Assembly (NCBI GenBank): GCA_035505095.1 | Contig: DATJRE010000393.1 | Span: forward strand, 1 to 8,810 | Length of the DNA: 8,810 nucleotides | Source of the DNA: JOPF133 sp035505095 | GTDB taxonomy: Bacteria; Acidobacteriota; Terriglobia; Bryobacterales; Bryobacteraceae | Direction: 5' to 3' | Part shown: positions 1-6,847 of the stretch, piece by piece | How positions within the stretch are numbered: position 1 is the stretch's first letter | How the letters are laid out: each line of letters starts with the position of its first letter | The notes under the pieces: model-generated | What the model saw: only the letters and a program-made list of their open reading frames with translations | Databases searched by the model: none | What the model was told of the DNA's origin: nothing | Translations under genes and position numbers: made by a program

Positions 1-90
1 CAGGCAACCGGATTGTATTCAGGCTGTCATCCCCGCGTAATATGCGTTTCGTAACGTTATCTGTTTCCGGCATAAAAAAGGAGGAGAGGG

Positions 91-1581
91 ATGGAAATAT
101 TTGGGGAGCACCTTTCGATTGCGAGCGCCATGTTTCTATTGCTGGCGTTAGGGTTGGCGCTGAGCTTCGAATTCGTCAACGGATTTCACGACACTGCCAA
201 TGCGGTGGCCACGGTCATCTACACCCACACGTTGAAACCGACCATCGCGGTGGTATGGTCGGGATGTTGGAACCTGATCGGCGTGCTGAACTCCACTGGA
301 GGCGTGGCCTTTGGGGTCCTCGCGCTGCTGCCGGTGGAATTGGTGGTTCATGTCGGATCGGCGGCTGGGTTCGCCATGGTCTTCGCGCTGCTGATTTCGG
401 CCATCATCTGGAACCTGGGTACCTGGTACTTCGGCCTGCCGGCCTCCAGCTCACATACCCTGATCGGATCGATCATGGGCGTCGGCCTGGCCAACTCCAT
501 GATGTCCGCCGGGCACGTGTTCGGCGAAGGCGTAAACTGGGCCAAGGCTTCCGAAGTGGGCATGTCGCTGCTCATTTCGCCCATCGTCGGCTTCACCTGC
601 GCGGCGCTGTTGCTGCTGCTCTCCAAGGCACTCATCAAGCGCAAGGAGCTGTACATGGCGCCCGATAAAGAGAAGGCTCCGCCACTGTGGATCCGCCTGC
701 TGCTGATTTTCACCTGCACCGGGGTGAGCTTCGCGCACGGTTCCAACGACGGGCAAAAAGGCATGGGGCTGATCATGCTGATCCTGATCGGCATCCTCCC
801 CGCTACCTACGCGGTAGACCTGGGCACCAGCCAGGTTTCGGTGCAGGAAATTTCGCAGAGCGCCATGACCATCTCTTCGCGCATGGATCAGCACGCGCCC
901 GGCATCGCGCTGGCCGGCTTGCAGACTTCCTCCGACGAACTTTCGTCGTACCTCAAAACCACCGGCGTGGCCTCCGATTTGACCTTCGCGGCCATCGGCA
1001 ACAAGTGCCGCGAAATCTCCGCCATGCTGGAAGGCAAGACCAGCCTGACGCAGCTCAACCCCGAAGACCGCCGCCTGCTGCGTACCGACCTGTACCTGGT
1101 TTCCGAGTCGCTCGGCAAGCTGCTCAAGCAGAAGAAACTCTCCGAGACACCGGACATCGACGCGGCCGCCGCGCTGCATAGCCGCATGGACAAAGTGACC
1201 AAGTTTATCCCGCTGTGGGTCAAGGTTATGGTGGCCATAGCCCTGGGCCTGGGCACCATGATCGGCTGGAAGCGCATCGTGGTGACGGTGGGCGAAAAGA
1301 TTGGCAAGGAACACCTGACTTACGCGCAGGGCGCCTCGGCCGAGTTAGTAGCCATGGGGACGATTCTGATGGCCGACCGGATGAACCTGCCGGTGAGCAC
1401 CACGCACGTGCTGTCGTCCGGAATTGCCGGAACCATGGCGGCCAACCGCTCCGGCCTGCAGATGGAAACGCTGCGCAACCTGCTGCTGGCCTGGGTGCTG
1501 ACCCTGCCGGTAAGCGTGCTGCTGGGCGCCGGAATCTTCGCCTTCGGCCTGAACGTGGTGTTGCGGCTGGGGCTGAAGTAA
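91..1581 (+). CDS. pit: PiT-family inorganic phosphate permease
   Basis: Inner-membrane low-affinity phosphate transporter of the PiT family (PF01384), which takes up phosphate, usually as a metal-phosphate complex, by cation symport. The 496-aa product is close to E. coli PitA in length. It shows the duplicated family signatures: GFHDTANAVATVIYT at residues 31-45 and, in the second half, the Asn-Asp motif AHGSNDGQKGMG at 215-226. Each half also has a serine-rich helix-hairpin motif: PASSSHTLIGS at 117-127 and PVSTTHVLSSG at 434-444. Hydrophobic helices occupy about 10-240 and 373-490. They are separated by a hydrophilic loop at about 243-370 rich in charged residues, as in PitA. The ATG at 91 is supported by AAGGAGGAG at 79-87 and by the membrane-ready N-terminus. 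A DUF47/PhoU-like partner often neighbours pit genes; none is visible here, though only 90 bp upstream can be seen. Phosphate rather than another anion is inferred from family membership. Confidence 0.95.
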   Translation: MEIFGEHLSIASAMFLLLALGLALSFEFVNGFHDTANAVATVIYTHTLKPTIAVVWSGCWNLIGVLNSTGGVAFGVLALLPVELVVHVGSAAGFAMVFALLISAIIWNLGTWYFGLPASSSHTLIGSIMGVGLANSMMSAGHVFGEGVNWAKASEVGMSLLISPIVGFTCAALLLLLSKALIKRKELYMAPDKEKAPPLWIRLLLIFTCTGVSFAHGSNDGQKGMGLIMLILIGILPATYAVDLGTSQVSVQEISQSAMTISSRMDQHAPGIALAGLQTSSDELSSYLKTTGVASDLTFAAIGNKCREISAMLEGKTSLTQLNPEDRRLLRTDLYLVSESLGKLLKQKKLSETPDIDAAAALHSRMDKVTKFIPLWVKVMVAIALGLGTMIGWKRIVVTVGEKIGKEHLTYAQGASAELVAMGTILMADRMNLPVSTTHVLSSGIAGTMAANRSGLQMETLRNLLLAWVLTLPVSVLLGAGIFAFGLNVVLRLGLK

Positions 1582-1593
1582 AGCGGAAGGAAA

Positions 1594-1622
1594 GAGCGGC
1601 CGGGACTGCTCGGCGGCCGCTT
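1594..1622 (+). terminator. GC-rich hairpin after the phosphate permease
   Basis: A perfect 8-bp stem, AGCGGCCG (1595-1602) with CGGCCGCT (1614-1621), closes an 11-nt loop 13 bp after the permease stop codon. On the plus strand only a weak T-rich tail follows (TCGCTGTTG), so it is a poor intrinsic terminator in that direction. On the minus strand the hairpin is followed by CTTTCCTTCC, so it could also stop transcription coming leftward from 1713-1958. The position is right for transcript end or 3' protection of the permease mRNA. Termination strength is inferred. Confidence 0.5.
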
Positions 1623-2280
1623 CGCTGTTGACCGCCCCACCGGTCCCCGAGGCGCTGCAGGTAGAGAGCGTGAGGCCTTCACCGCTTAACTTGGCTGCCC
1701 GGCGAACAGGCGTTAGCCGGTTCCACCTTCCAGCACAGCGTCCGATGCTCGCGTCACATAGCAGGAAAAGGCATCTGGGGGATTCAAGGACCATTTGGCC
1801 GCCTCGCGAACCCTGAAATCCATACCGCCGTTGGTGGCTCCGTCCGGGTCGTAATACGGGTCCAACGCCGCCAACTGCTGAAGCTTCGCGTGCACCTCCG
1901 GATCGTCTCTCAAAGGGGCGAGCTTGGCGCGAATCATGGCTGGTCTCAGGAGGCACATATCGAGCGGGCCTCATGGCTAAACCAACCTTCACCTTCACCG
2001 CTCTACCGCGGGATCGGCGGCGGTGCGGTCGAAAAGGTCGCCGGCGTCGGCGCGGGCGCCGGCGGAACCGGCTGGATGGCCGCGTCGCAGGACCTCCGTA
2101 AGGCCGTGCCGGCCGCCAAACACCCGGAACGCCGACCGGTCGTGGTGGCGGTGGTGGTGGATATCAGCCAGGCGCCGCCGAAGTGCCGACGAGGAAGTTG
2201 AGCGAGCCTGTCCACCGATGGACACGCCGGCGGCCATTCAGGCTGATCGGGTAACTGGCTGGGGTAAATTAGCGGATCGA
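1622..2280. other. Gene-poor stretch
   Basis: This is most of the 759-bp gap between the permease and the BON gene. Apart from the doubtful ORF at 1713-1958, no frame shows recognisable domains or a ribosome binding site. The part from about 1990 to 2210 is low-complexity GC-rich sequence (runs such as GGCGGCGG and GGTGGTGGTGG). It opens spurious frames on both strands rich in Arg, His, Ala or Gly. It may be eroded coding sequence, but nothing identifies its origin. Confidence 0.5.
1713..1958 (-). CDS. Doubtful small ORF, possibly a gene remnant
   Basis: An 81-aa reading frame that I do not recognise. In its favour, most codons end in G or C. The product also has a balanced, soluble-protein composition, with an acidic centre (DPYYDPDGATNGGMDF near residues 33-48) and few Arg-rich runs, unlike the shadow frames around it. 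Against it, there is no Shine-Dalgarno sequence before the first ATG (1958) or the second (1937). An in-frame TGA lies a few codons upstream, and the protein is short with no family signature. It could be the C-terminal remnant of a larger decayed gene, or a small genuine gene starting at 1937. Its stop lies about 90 bp from the hairpin at 1594-1622, whose minus-strand side has a pyrimidine-rich tail. Confidence 0.3.
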   Translation of the reverse strand: MCLLRPAMIRAKLAPLRDDPEVHAKLQQLAALDPYYDPDGATNGGMDFRVREAAKWSLNPPDAFSCYVTRASDAVLEGGTG

Positions 2281-2315
2281 ATACAAAAAGCGGCCGGGAT
2301 CGCCCCTCGGCCGCT
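2281..2315 (-). terminator. Intrinsic terminator of the BON-domain gene
   Basis: Read on the minus strand, AGCGGCCG (2315-2308), an 11-nt loop and CGGCCGCT (2296-2289) form a perfect 8-bp GC-rich stem. It runs directly into TTTTTGTATT. The element starts 25 bp after the BON gene stop codon. Stem, loop size and U-tract all match a rho-independent terminator. The stem sequence is identical to that of the hairpin at 1594-1622. Confidence 0.85.
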
Positions 2316-2340
2316 GCGGTTTTACAGGACTAACTCGGTA

Positions 2341-2904
2341 TTAGCTCTTGTGCCCCGACGGGTTCTCCACCTGAAGATCGTTCTGTACTCCGAAGCTCAA
2401 CGTCGAGTTGGCCCGGATACCTGCAAGCTGTTTGTCCATCTGGTTCATCACCACGCCTTTCAGAGTCACGTGGCCGTTATCCACAATGATGTGAATCGAC
2501 GGAATCGCGCCCATCGAATACCGCGAAAGCGACGGCTCGCTGAAAATCGCGCGCGCTACCTGCTGCCGCAACTGGTTGTCCATCGGCGAAAGCGGTAAGA
2601 CCTTGATATCGTTTTCGATGCTGGTGACGCCCGGGATCCCTTTCACCATGCGCTCGATATCGGATTTTTTGTAAGGCTGAGTGACGGCTCCTGAGAGCAC
2701 CACCTGGCCATTGTCGATGCGGTAACCGATATCGTCCCAAAGAGTGTAATGCGGATAAGTCAGAATGTCGTGCCGGACCTGCTTCGCTATAGCAGCGCTG
2801 CTTCCCGCCACCGGAGCATTGGGTTTATCGGCAGCTTGGGCCAGCCCGGCGCCGGCCACCAGAACCGCTGCCATCAAGATGTGGCCGAAGAAATTCATCT
2901 TCAT
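2341..2904 (-). CDS. Exported protein with two BON domains
   Basis: A 187-aa periplasmic protein of the OsmY/BON type (PF04972). BON domains are small alpha/beta modules thought to bind phospholipid or other envelope surfaces and often help cells withstand envelope stress. A Sec signal peptide is clear: a short basic start, a hydrophobic stretch at about 5-22, and an AQA cleavage motif at 22-24. BON domain 1 spans about 38-104 and contains GQVVLSGAV (66-74) followed by a helix and PGVTSIENDI (91-100). BON domain 2 spans about 109-181 with the matching GHVTLKGVV (144-152) and a terminal strand FGVQNDLQVE (171-180). AAGGAGGAGG (2920-2911) sits 6 nt before the ATG at 2904, which fixes the start; a second ATG two codons later is possible. 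The gene stands alone and has its own terminator. The family assignment is strong; the specific role is unknown. Confidence 0.88.
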   Translation of the reverse strand: MKMNFFGHILMAAVLVAGAGLAQAADKPNAPVAGSSAAIAKQVRHDILTYPHYTLWDDIGYRIDNGQVVLSGAVTQPYKKSDIERMVKGIPGVTSIENDIKVLPLSPMDNQLRQQVARAIFSEPSLSRYSMGAIPSIHIIVDNGHVTLKGVVMNQMDKQLAGIRANSTLSFGVQNDLQVENPSGHKS

Positions 2905-3021
2905 TTTTGTCCTCCTCCTTCAAGAGTGCAAGCGCCATGCCAAACGTCGCGGTGCCATTGTAAAAGGTTCGTAAACAGACCTGCGGCCCCGGCGGCCGGC
3001 CGCTCACCCGCACCCCCAGCC

Positions 3022-3035
3022 CCGCGTTACCATAC
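3022..3035 (+). repeat. 14-bp direct repeat, copy 1
   Basis: CCGCGTTACCATAC occurs here and again, exactly, at 3203-3216, 181 bp further on. It contains TACCAT, which fits the TANNNT pattern of a minimal -10 element. No start codon sits at the matching distance downstream of this copy. Confidence 0.8.
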
Positions 3036-3202
3036 CGGTTACGTTGCGATGGTTCCAACGCAGTTGCAGTTCATCTGGACAACCCACTCCCCGGCACGAA
3101 TAACCCGTGCGCATATACCGGTGGCGGCATGTCGTTCAATGAGTGCAATTACGCATGTGGACCCCTCCCCGCAATCGCTGGTGGCGTCTCTGAAGCACTG
3201 AG

Positions 3203-3216
3203 CCGCGTTACCATAC
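3203..3216 (+). promoter_or_regulatory. 14-bp repeat copy 2, putative -10 region of the oxidoreductase
   Basis: This is the second exact copy of CCGCGTTACCATAC. Its TACCAT (3209-3214) ends 6 nt before the ATG at 3221, and there is no Shine-Dalgarno sequence. That layout fits a TANNNT -10 box driving a leaderless transcript that begins at or near the start codon. No convincing -35 box is seen. The repeat is directly visible; the promoter role is inferred. Confidence 0.4.
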
Positions 3217-3220
3217 TTCT

Positions 3221-4171
3221 ATGCTGCGGTGGCTCGTGACCGGAATCGGAGACATCACCACCAGGCGCGTGCTGCCCGCCCTGCTGGCGGAGCCGCGCAG
3301 CAAGTTGGCCGGCATCGTGACGCGCAACCCGGCCAAGGCCGAGCCTTATGGCGTCCCGGGGTGGACCAACCTCGGCCGCGCGCTGGAGGAGTCCGGCGCC
3401 GATGCGGTCTACGTGGCCACGCCGGTGTTCCTGCACGCGCCGCAGACCATCGCCGCGCTGCGCGCCGGCAAGCACGTGCTCTGCGAAAAGCCCATGGCGC
3501 TGAATTATGAGGAGGCCAGCGCCATGCAGCGGGCGGCCGACGAAACCGGCGCGGTGCTGGGCGTCGCCTACTACCGGCGGCTATATCCCAAAGTGGCGCG
3601 CGCCGTGCAGTTGATGGCGGAGGGCGCCATCGGGCGGCCGGTGTTCGCGGAGGCCACGGCGCACGACTGGTTTTCCCCCGTGAGCGGCTTTCGCGCCTGG
3701 CTGGCGGACCCCGCGATGGCCGGGGGCGGGCCGCTACGCGATACCGCGTCGCACCGCATCGACCTGATGAATTCGCTGTTCGGCGCTCCGGTGCGCGCTA
3801 GCGGCTACACCTCTACGCTGGTGCAGCCGGTGAAAACGGAGGACAACGCCACGGTGCTAATCGAGTACCCAAACGGCGTGCGCGGCGTGGTGGACGTGCG
3901 CTGGCATTCGCACGTGGCGCGCGACGAATTCCGCATCCGCGGCACGAAAGGCGAAATCGACCTGACCCCGTTGAACGGCGGCCCGCTGGTCTATCCCGGC
4001 GGAGCCGAGGAGATTCCGCCGCACGCCAACCTGCACTATCCCTGCGTGGAGAATTTCGTGGCGGCCGTGCTGGATGGCGCGCCGCTGGTTTCCTCGGGCC
4101 GCACGGCGCTGGCGGCGGAATGGGTGATGCAGCAGGTGTCCGCCGCAGGGTGTGCCGGGGCGGCTCAGTAA
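3221..4171 (+). CDS. Gfo/Idh/MocA-family NAD(P)-dependent oxidoreductase
   Basis: A 316-aa cytoplasmic oxidoreductase of the family that oxidises or reduces sugars, inositols and related hydroxyl compounds with NAD(P). The N-terminal Rossmann fold (GFO_IDH_MocA, PF01408) spans about 1-118. It has the nucleotide loop GIGDITTR at 8-15 and the family hallmark CEKPM at 88-92, whose Lys is normally catalytic. The C-terminal alpha/beta domain (about 125-310) has the active-site segment GGGPLRDTASHRIDL at 168-182, with the usual Asp (174) and His (178). Length is slightly below the common 330-390 residues but complete. The ATG at 3221 begins the first beta strand (MLRWLVTG) and has no Shine-Dalgarno sequence; a -10-like box immediately upstream suggests leaderless transcription. 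Substrate cannot be told from sequence, and no sugar-pathway genes neighbour it. The last 7 bp overlap the end of the convergent gene. Confidence 0.9.
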   Translation: MLRWLVTGIGDITTRRVLPALLAEPRSKLAGIVTRNPAKAEPYGVPGWTNLGRALEESGADAVYVATPVFLHAPQTIAALRAGKHVLCEKPMALNYEEASAMQRAADETGAVLGVAYYRRLYPKVARAVQLMAEGAIGRPVFAEATAHDWFSPVSGFRAWLADPAMAGGGPLRDTASHRIDLMNSLFGAPVRASGYTSTLVQPVKTEDNATVLIEYPNGVRGVVDVRWHSHVARDEFRIRGTKGEIDLTPLNGGPLVYPGGAEEIPPHANLHYPCVENFVAAVLDGAPLVSSGRTALAAEWVMQQVSAAGCAGAAQ

Positions 4172-6588
4172 GTAACGCCGGTCTTGCGCCCGGTTTGCTC
4201 GCCGCGCAGCCAGACGTAGATTGGCGCGTGCGGGCCGGGGGCGGGCCAGCTCATCACCACGCGCAGCGTCTGGCGGGTGGGGTCCTCGGGGATCGGCGCG
4301 GCAATCGCGCCCACCGGGATGCCGTTCTGCGGGTCCCATCCGACCTTGTCGATGACGTCCAGGTCGCGGCCCTCCAGAATTCCCACGTAGCTGGAATCGC
4401 CCACCTTTTCGGAGGTGAGGGTGAACTTGTCGAGGCGTGGGATGCGCACCACGCGGCCGAGCACGAAGGGATCGGAGCGGCCTTCCGGCTCCAGAATCAC
4501 GGTGGCCTCCAGGCGGCAGCCGGCGTAGCCGACCACACCCGGGTCCAGCGAAAGATACAGCGCGCCGGGCCCCGCAAAGCTCAGGCTGGCGCCGTGGGAC
4601 GGTTCGCTGGGGGAAAGCGTCAGTGCCTGGCGCACCTCGCCGCTTTGGCAGCCCAGCTCAATCTGCGGCCTGACGGCGTGGTCCAGGTGGTCCACCTTCA
4701 GCACCAGTCCCGCGGCGGTGCCGGCCGGCAATTCATCGGCGGCGAGCTCGATTCCCAGATCGCCGGCCTGCGATTTGGCCGCGGAGACGATGCCGGGGCG
4801 CGGCCCCACCATCTCCAACGCATCGTCCACGGTTACCGGACTGGCCAGGCCCTTGACTTTCAGCAGCAGCGGAAACCGGCGGCCTTTGGCCAGCCCGCTC
4901 TTCAGCACAATCTCTCCCGACCAGCCGTGGGCGCCGGCCGACCCGGTGATGGCGCCGGCTTCCGAGGTGACCCCTTCGATGCGGTCCAGGCCGCTGCCTT
5001 CCAGGCGAAGGGCTTCCCGCTTCTCGCCGGTGTTGAGGCGAATGGGAAGATTGGTGATCTTCGGATCGGGCGGCAGGACCGTCACCGGCACCTGGTGCGT
5101 GGCGCCATCGGATTGCGCCAGTAATAAATGATAGGCGCCCGGCTTGGCGGTATCGAGGTACACGGTGACGGAATTCTGCGGGCCGGCGCGCTTGCCCTTG
5201 GGCAAGTTGAAATCCACCTCGGCGGGCTTGGCGGTGCGTGCGGAGGACTTGATCTGCACCTTTTCGAGGAACTCGAAATCGGCGCCCGACAGGGCCACCG
5301 CCACATCGTCGCCGCGGCCCTCCACCAGCTTGTCGCGCTCCGCGGGCGCCAGGGTCACGTGCGTGAAATCGCCATAGGGATGCAAATGCAAAGTGCCGCT
5401 GACCGGAAGCGTCTCCCAATCCCACGTGGCGGAAAGCTGATAATCGCCGGCGGTGGCCTTGGTTTTGGAAAGGTCGATTTCGAGGGCGGTGGCGGAAGTG
5501 GACTGCACCTCGACGGGAACCGCGGCGCCGCCCGCGGCCGGCGTGAGCTTCCATTCGCGAGCCAGTGCCAGGTCCTTAACGGCCGCGCCGCCGCCGAGTT
5601 TCACGGGCACCGGTGATTTCGACCCCAGCGGCAGGTTCACGTCGCCTGTGATGGTGAGCACCGGCTTTTTGATTTCGGGCGCGCGATAGGCCCACAGATA
5701 GGCGATGCGCGTTTTGGCCTTGGGCGCCTGGTTCTTGGTACACAGGGCCAGGTCGTCCTTATCGGCGGACTGCGTAAACGCCGAGCGAAACTCGGTGTTG
5801 GGGAACATCACCATCTTTAGGTTCGCGAACAACTGCGCGCCGCCGGCCGCCAGGGCCACCGGGTTGCCGAAAAACAGCCCGGCCACCGACGCTGCGAGGC
5901 CGCCCGTCTGCTGCACCTGGACGCTCTGTTCCGACAGCGGGTCGTAAGCGCTGGTGGAGGGAAGCACGGATTTTAGTAGCAGCGCGGCCTGCTGATTGGC
6001 GGGCGTGGCGTTCAGCTTTTGAGGCGTGACGCCGTACTTGCTGGAAATGCCCTCAAAGACCGCATCCGGGCTGGCGCCCGATTGTTCGGCATTCGAGAGA
6101 TCCTGCACCAGCGATTCCACCTGGGAGCTTTGCTCGGCGTAATCGGCAAGCTGGCGGAGCAGTTCCCGGTTGTGGGTGACCAGCGACTTGATTTTGCCCT
6201 CGCTCAGACCGTGCGGGCCGTAAATGACGGCGATCACCTGCGGCCGTTCGGGGAGTTGCCATTCGGTGCGGGCGTCGGCCTTGCGCGGCTCGAGGGTAAG
6301 GATCAGATCGCCCTCGGAGGCGGGCAGCAGAACGGCGGTCACCTGGGCGTCATGGGAAGGCGTGGGAAACAGGTGCACGGGATTCCAGATCAGGCGCGAG
6401 CCGCCCTGGATCTCGGCCACGGATTTCAGCGGCAGCGGCGCGCCCGGGGAAAACGGCCGCACCAGCAATTGAAAGGTGCCCAGAGACGACCCTCCCGCGC
6501 AAACCGCCGGTGCGCTGGCGGCGGTCGCCGCGATGGCGGGGCATGCCAGGACGGCTCCCAGCACCATTCCCGAGAATTTGCGGATCAC
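4165..6588 (-). CDS. Large exported protein of unknown function, likely lipoprotein
   Basis: I do not recognise this protein. Numbered from the GTG at 6588 it has 807 residues. The N-terminus is a short export signal (VIRKFSG, then MVLGAVLAC). The LAC ending at Cys16 fits a lipobox, so lipid anchoring is possible; otherwise signal peptidase I could cut near AIAATAASA. A helical, charged segment covers about 129-206. A hydrophobic Gly/Ala-rich stretch at 229-262 could be membrane-associated. From about 307 to the end the sequence is beta-rich with alternating hydrophobic strands and PGAY/AGDY-type turns, suggesting several Ig-like or TIG-like modules in tandem; this is inference. Other cysteines are at 30, 283, 647 and 691. 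The frame stays open to a TTG at 6615 (816 aa). That start has GGAGG at 6633-6629, but 13 nt away, so either start is possible. Codon use matches the neighbours and there is no sign of truncation. Confidence 0.8.
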   Translation of the reverse strand: MIRKFSGMVLGAVLACPAIAATAASAPAVCAGGSSLGTFQLLVRPFSPGAPLPLKSVAEIQGGSRLIWNPVHLFPTPSHDAQVTAVLLPASEGDLILTLEPRKADARTEWQLPERPQVIAVIYGPHGLSEGKIKSLVTHNRELLRQLADYAEQSSQVESLVQDLSNAEQSGASPDAVFEGISSKYGVTPQKLNATPANQQAALLLKSVLPSTSAYDPLSEQSVQVQQTGGLAASVAGLFFGNPVALAAGGAQLFANLKMVMFPNTEFRSAFTQSADKDDLALCTKNQAPKAKTRIAYLWAYRAPEIKKPVLTITGDVNLPLGSKSPVPVKLGGGAAVKDLALAREWKLTPAAGGAAVPVEVQSTSATALEIDLSKTKATAGDYQLSATWDWETLPVSGTLHLHPYGDFTHVTLAPAERDKLVEGRGDDVAVALSGADFEFLEKVQIKSSARTAKPAEVDFNLPKGKRAGPQNSVTVYLDTAKPGAYHLLLAQSDGATHQVPVTVLPPDPKITNLPIRLNTGEKREALRLEGSGLDRIEGVTSEAGAITGSAGAHGWSGEIVLKSGLAKGRRFPLLLKVKGLASPVTVDDALEMVGPRPGIVSAAKSQAGDLGIELAADELPAGTAAGLVLKVDHLDHAVRPQIELGCQSGEVRQALTLSPSEPSHGASLSFAGPGALYLSLDPGVVGYAGCRLEATVILEPEGRSDPFVLGRVVRIPRLDKFTLTSEKVGDSSYVGILEGRDLDVIDKVGWDPQNGIPVGAIAAPIPEDPTRQTLRVVMSWPAPGPHAPIYVWLRGEQTGRKTGVTY

Positions 6589-6636
6589 TCTAATGAGATG
6601 CGCCGGAACCGGCAAAAGACGACCACGGCCTCCAAG

Positions 6637-6670
6637 GTTATAGATAGCACTTTGAGGGGGAGATTTCCAA
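6637..6670 (-). promoter_or_regulatory. Possible promoter of the large exported protein gene
   Basis: On the minus strand, TTGGAA (6670-6665) resembles a -35 box. TATCTA (6646-6641) lies 18 bp further on and overlaps TATAAC (6642-6637), either of which could act as the -10 box. It lies 22 bp or more upstream of the TTG at 6615. The spacing is acceptable and the matches are partial. The -35 box overlaps the dyad at 6669-6688. Confidence 0.3.
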
Positions 6671-6688
6671 TCCTGTGCAGACAGGATT
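6669..6688. repeat. Perfect 8-bp dyad, possible operator
   Basis: AATCCTGT and ACAGGATT form a perfect inverted repeat around a 4-bp centre (GCAG). No U-tract follows on either strand, so it is not an intrinsic terminator. Its position across the edge of the putative -35 box of the large exported protein gene suits a repressor site. It could equally be a short intergenic palindrome with no such role. Confidence 0.55.
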
Positions 6689-6707
6689 TGGGGGGCTCGT
6701 CCTCACC

Positions 6708-6845
6708 GCGGAGACGCGGAGGGAGCGGAGAAAGCGCGGAGAAAACCAAAATGAGAATTAAGAGCGGGAAAGCGGTCCTCGCCGCGCGGGGTCCCTGAAG
6801 GCGTCAGCATCTATCTCCCCTCTTTGCTCCCTTTGCGAACTTTGC
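6708..6845 (+). repeat. Long imperfect inverted repeat of GCGGAG and CTTTGC units
   Basis: The left arm has GCGGAG at 6708, 6716, 6725 and 6736; the right arm has CTTTGC at 6822, 6831 and 6840. As plus-strand RNA, 6708-6713 pairs with 6840-6845. After a 1x2 internal loop, 6715-6731 then pairs with 6821-6837 without interruption. This gives 23 pairs, six of them G-U wobbles, around an 89-nt loop. In minus-strand RNA the same positions become A-C mismatches. From memory it resembles the unnamed intergenic repeats of the type CACCGCGGAGACGCGGAG found in many bacterial genomes. The right arm ends 2 bp from the stop codon of the 73-aa gene. Function unknown. Confidence 0.75.
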
Positions 6846-6847
6846 CT

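Larger units (their letters stand above)
2905..3220. other. Divergent spacer, BON gene to oxidoreductase
   Basis: This 316-bp intergenic region separates two divergently transcribed genes. Its left edge carries the BON ribosome binding site (2911-2920). A TACAAT on the minus strand (plus 2957-2962) could be the BON gene's -10 box, but no good -35 box lies at the usual distance. The right part holds two copies of a 14-bp repeat, the second next to the oxidoreductase start. A 50-codon plus-strand frame from the ATG at 3049 to 3201 has no ribosome binding site or recognisable features and is not called. Confidence 0.5.

Noticed and set aside
451..1314. Long minus-strand frames antisense to the phosphate permease
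   Set aside because: They are rich in His, Gln, Gly and Arg with no motifs, and lie wholly opposite a clear transporter gene; shadow frames of GC-rich coding sequence.
1345..1998. 217-codon minus-strand frame running from the gap into the permease gene
   Set aside because: Composition is Arg/Gly/Gln-rich, it runs opposite the permease end and through the hairpin, and it has no ribosome binding site. The other minus frame at 1713-1958 is more protein-like.
1973..2101. 42-codon plus-strand frame giving an Arg-rich basic peptide
   Set aside because: The arginines come from CGG/CGC low-complexity sequence; AGGAGG upstream is too far (about 20 nt) and no known small basic protein is matched.
1995..2237. 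Minus-strand frame with a His cluster (HHHRHH) suggesting metal binding
   Set aside because: The cluster is a by-product of a GGT-rich simple repeat on the plus strand; no conserved context, and competing open frames exist on the other strand.
4120..5124. 334-codon plus-strand frame opposite the large exported protein
   Set aside because: Typical antisense composition (Gly, Ala, Arg, Gln, His rich), no start signal, and the minus frame is a full exported protein.
6673..6684. CTGT...ACAG resembling a LexA SOS box
   Set aside because: The arms are separated by 4 bp, not the 8 bp of the CTGT-N8-ACAG box, and the adjacent gene is not a repair gene.
6708..6845. Short regularly spaced repeats as a possible CRISPR array
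   Set aside because: Units are 6 bp at 8-11 bp spacing with opposite orientation in the two arms; no long repeats or unique spacers and no cas genes.
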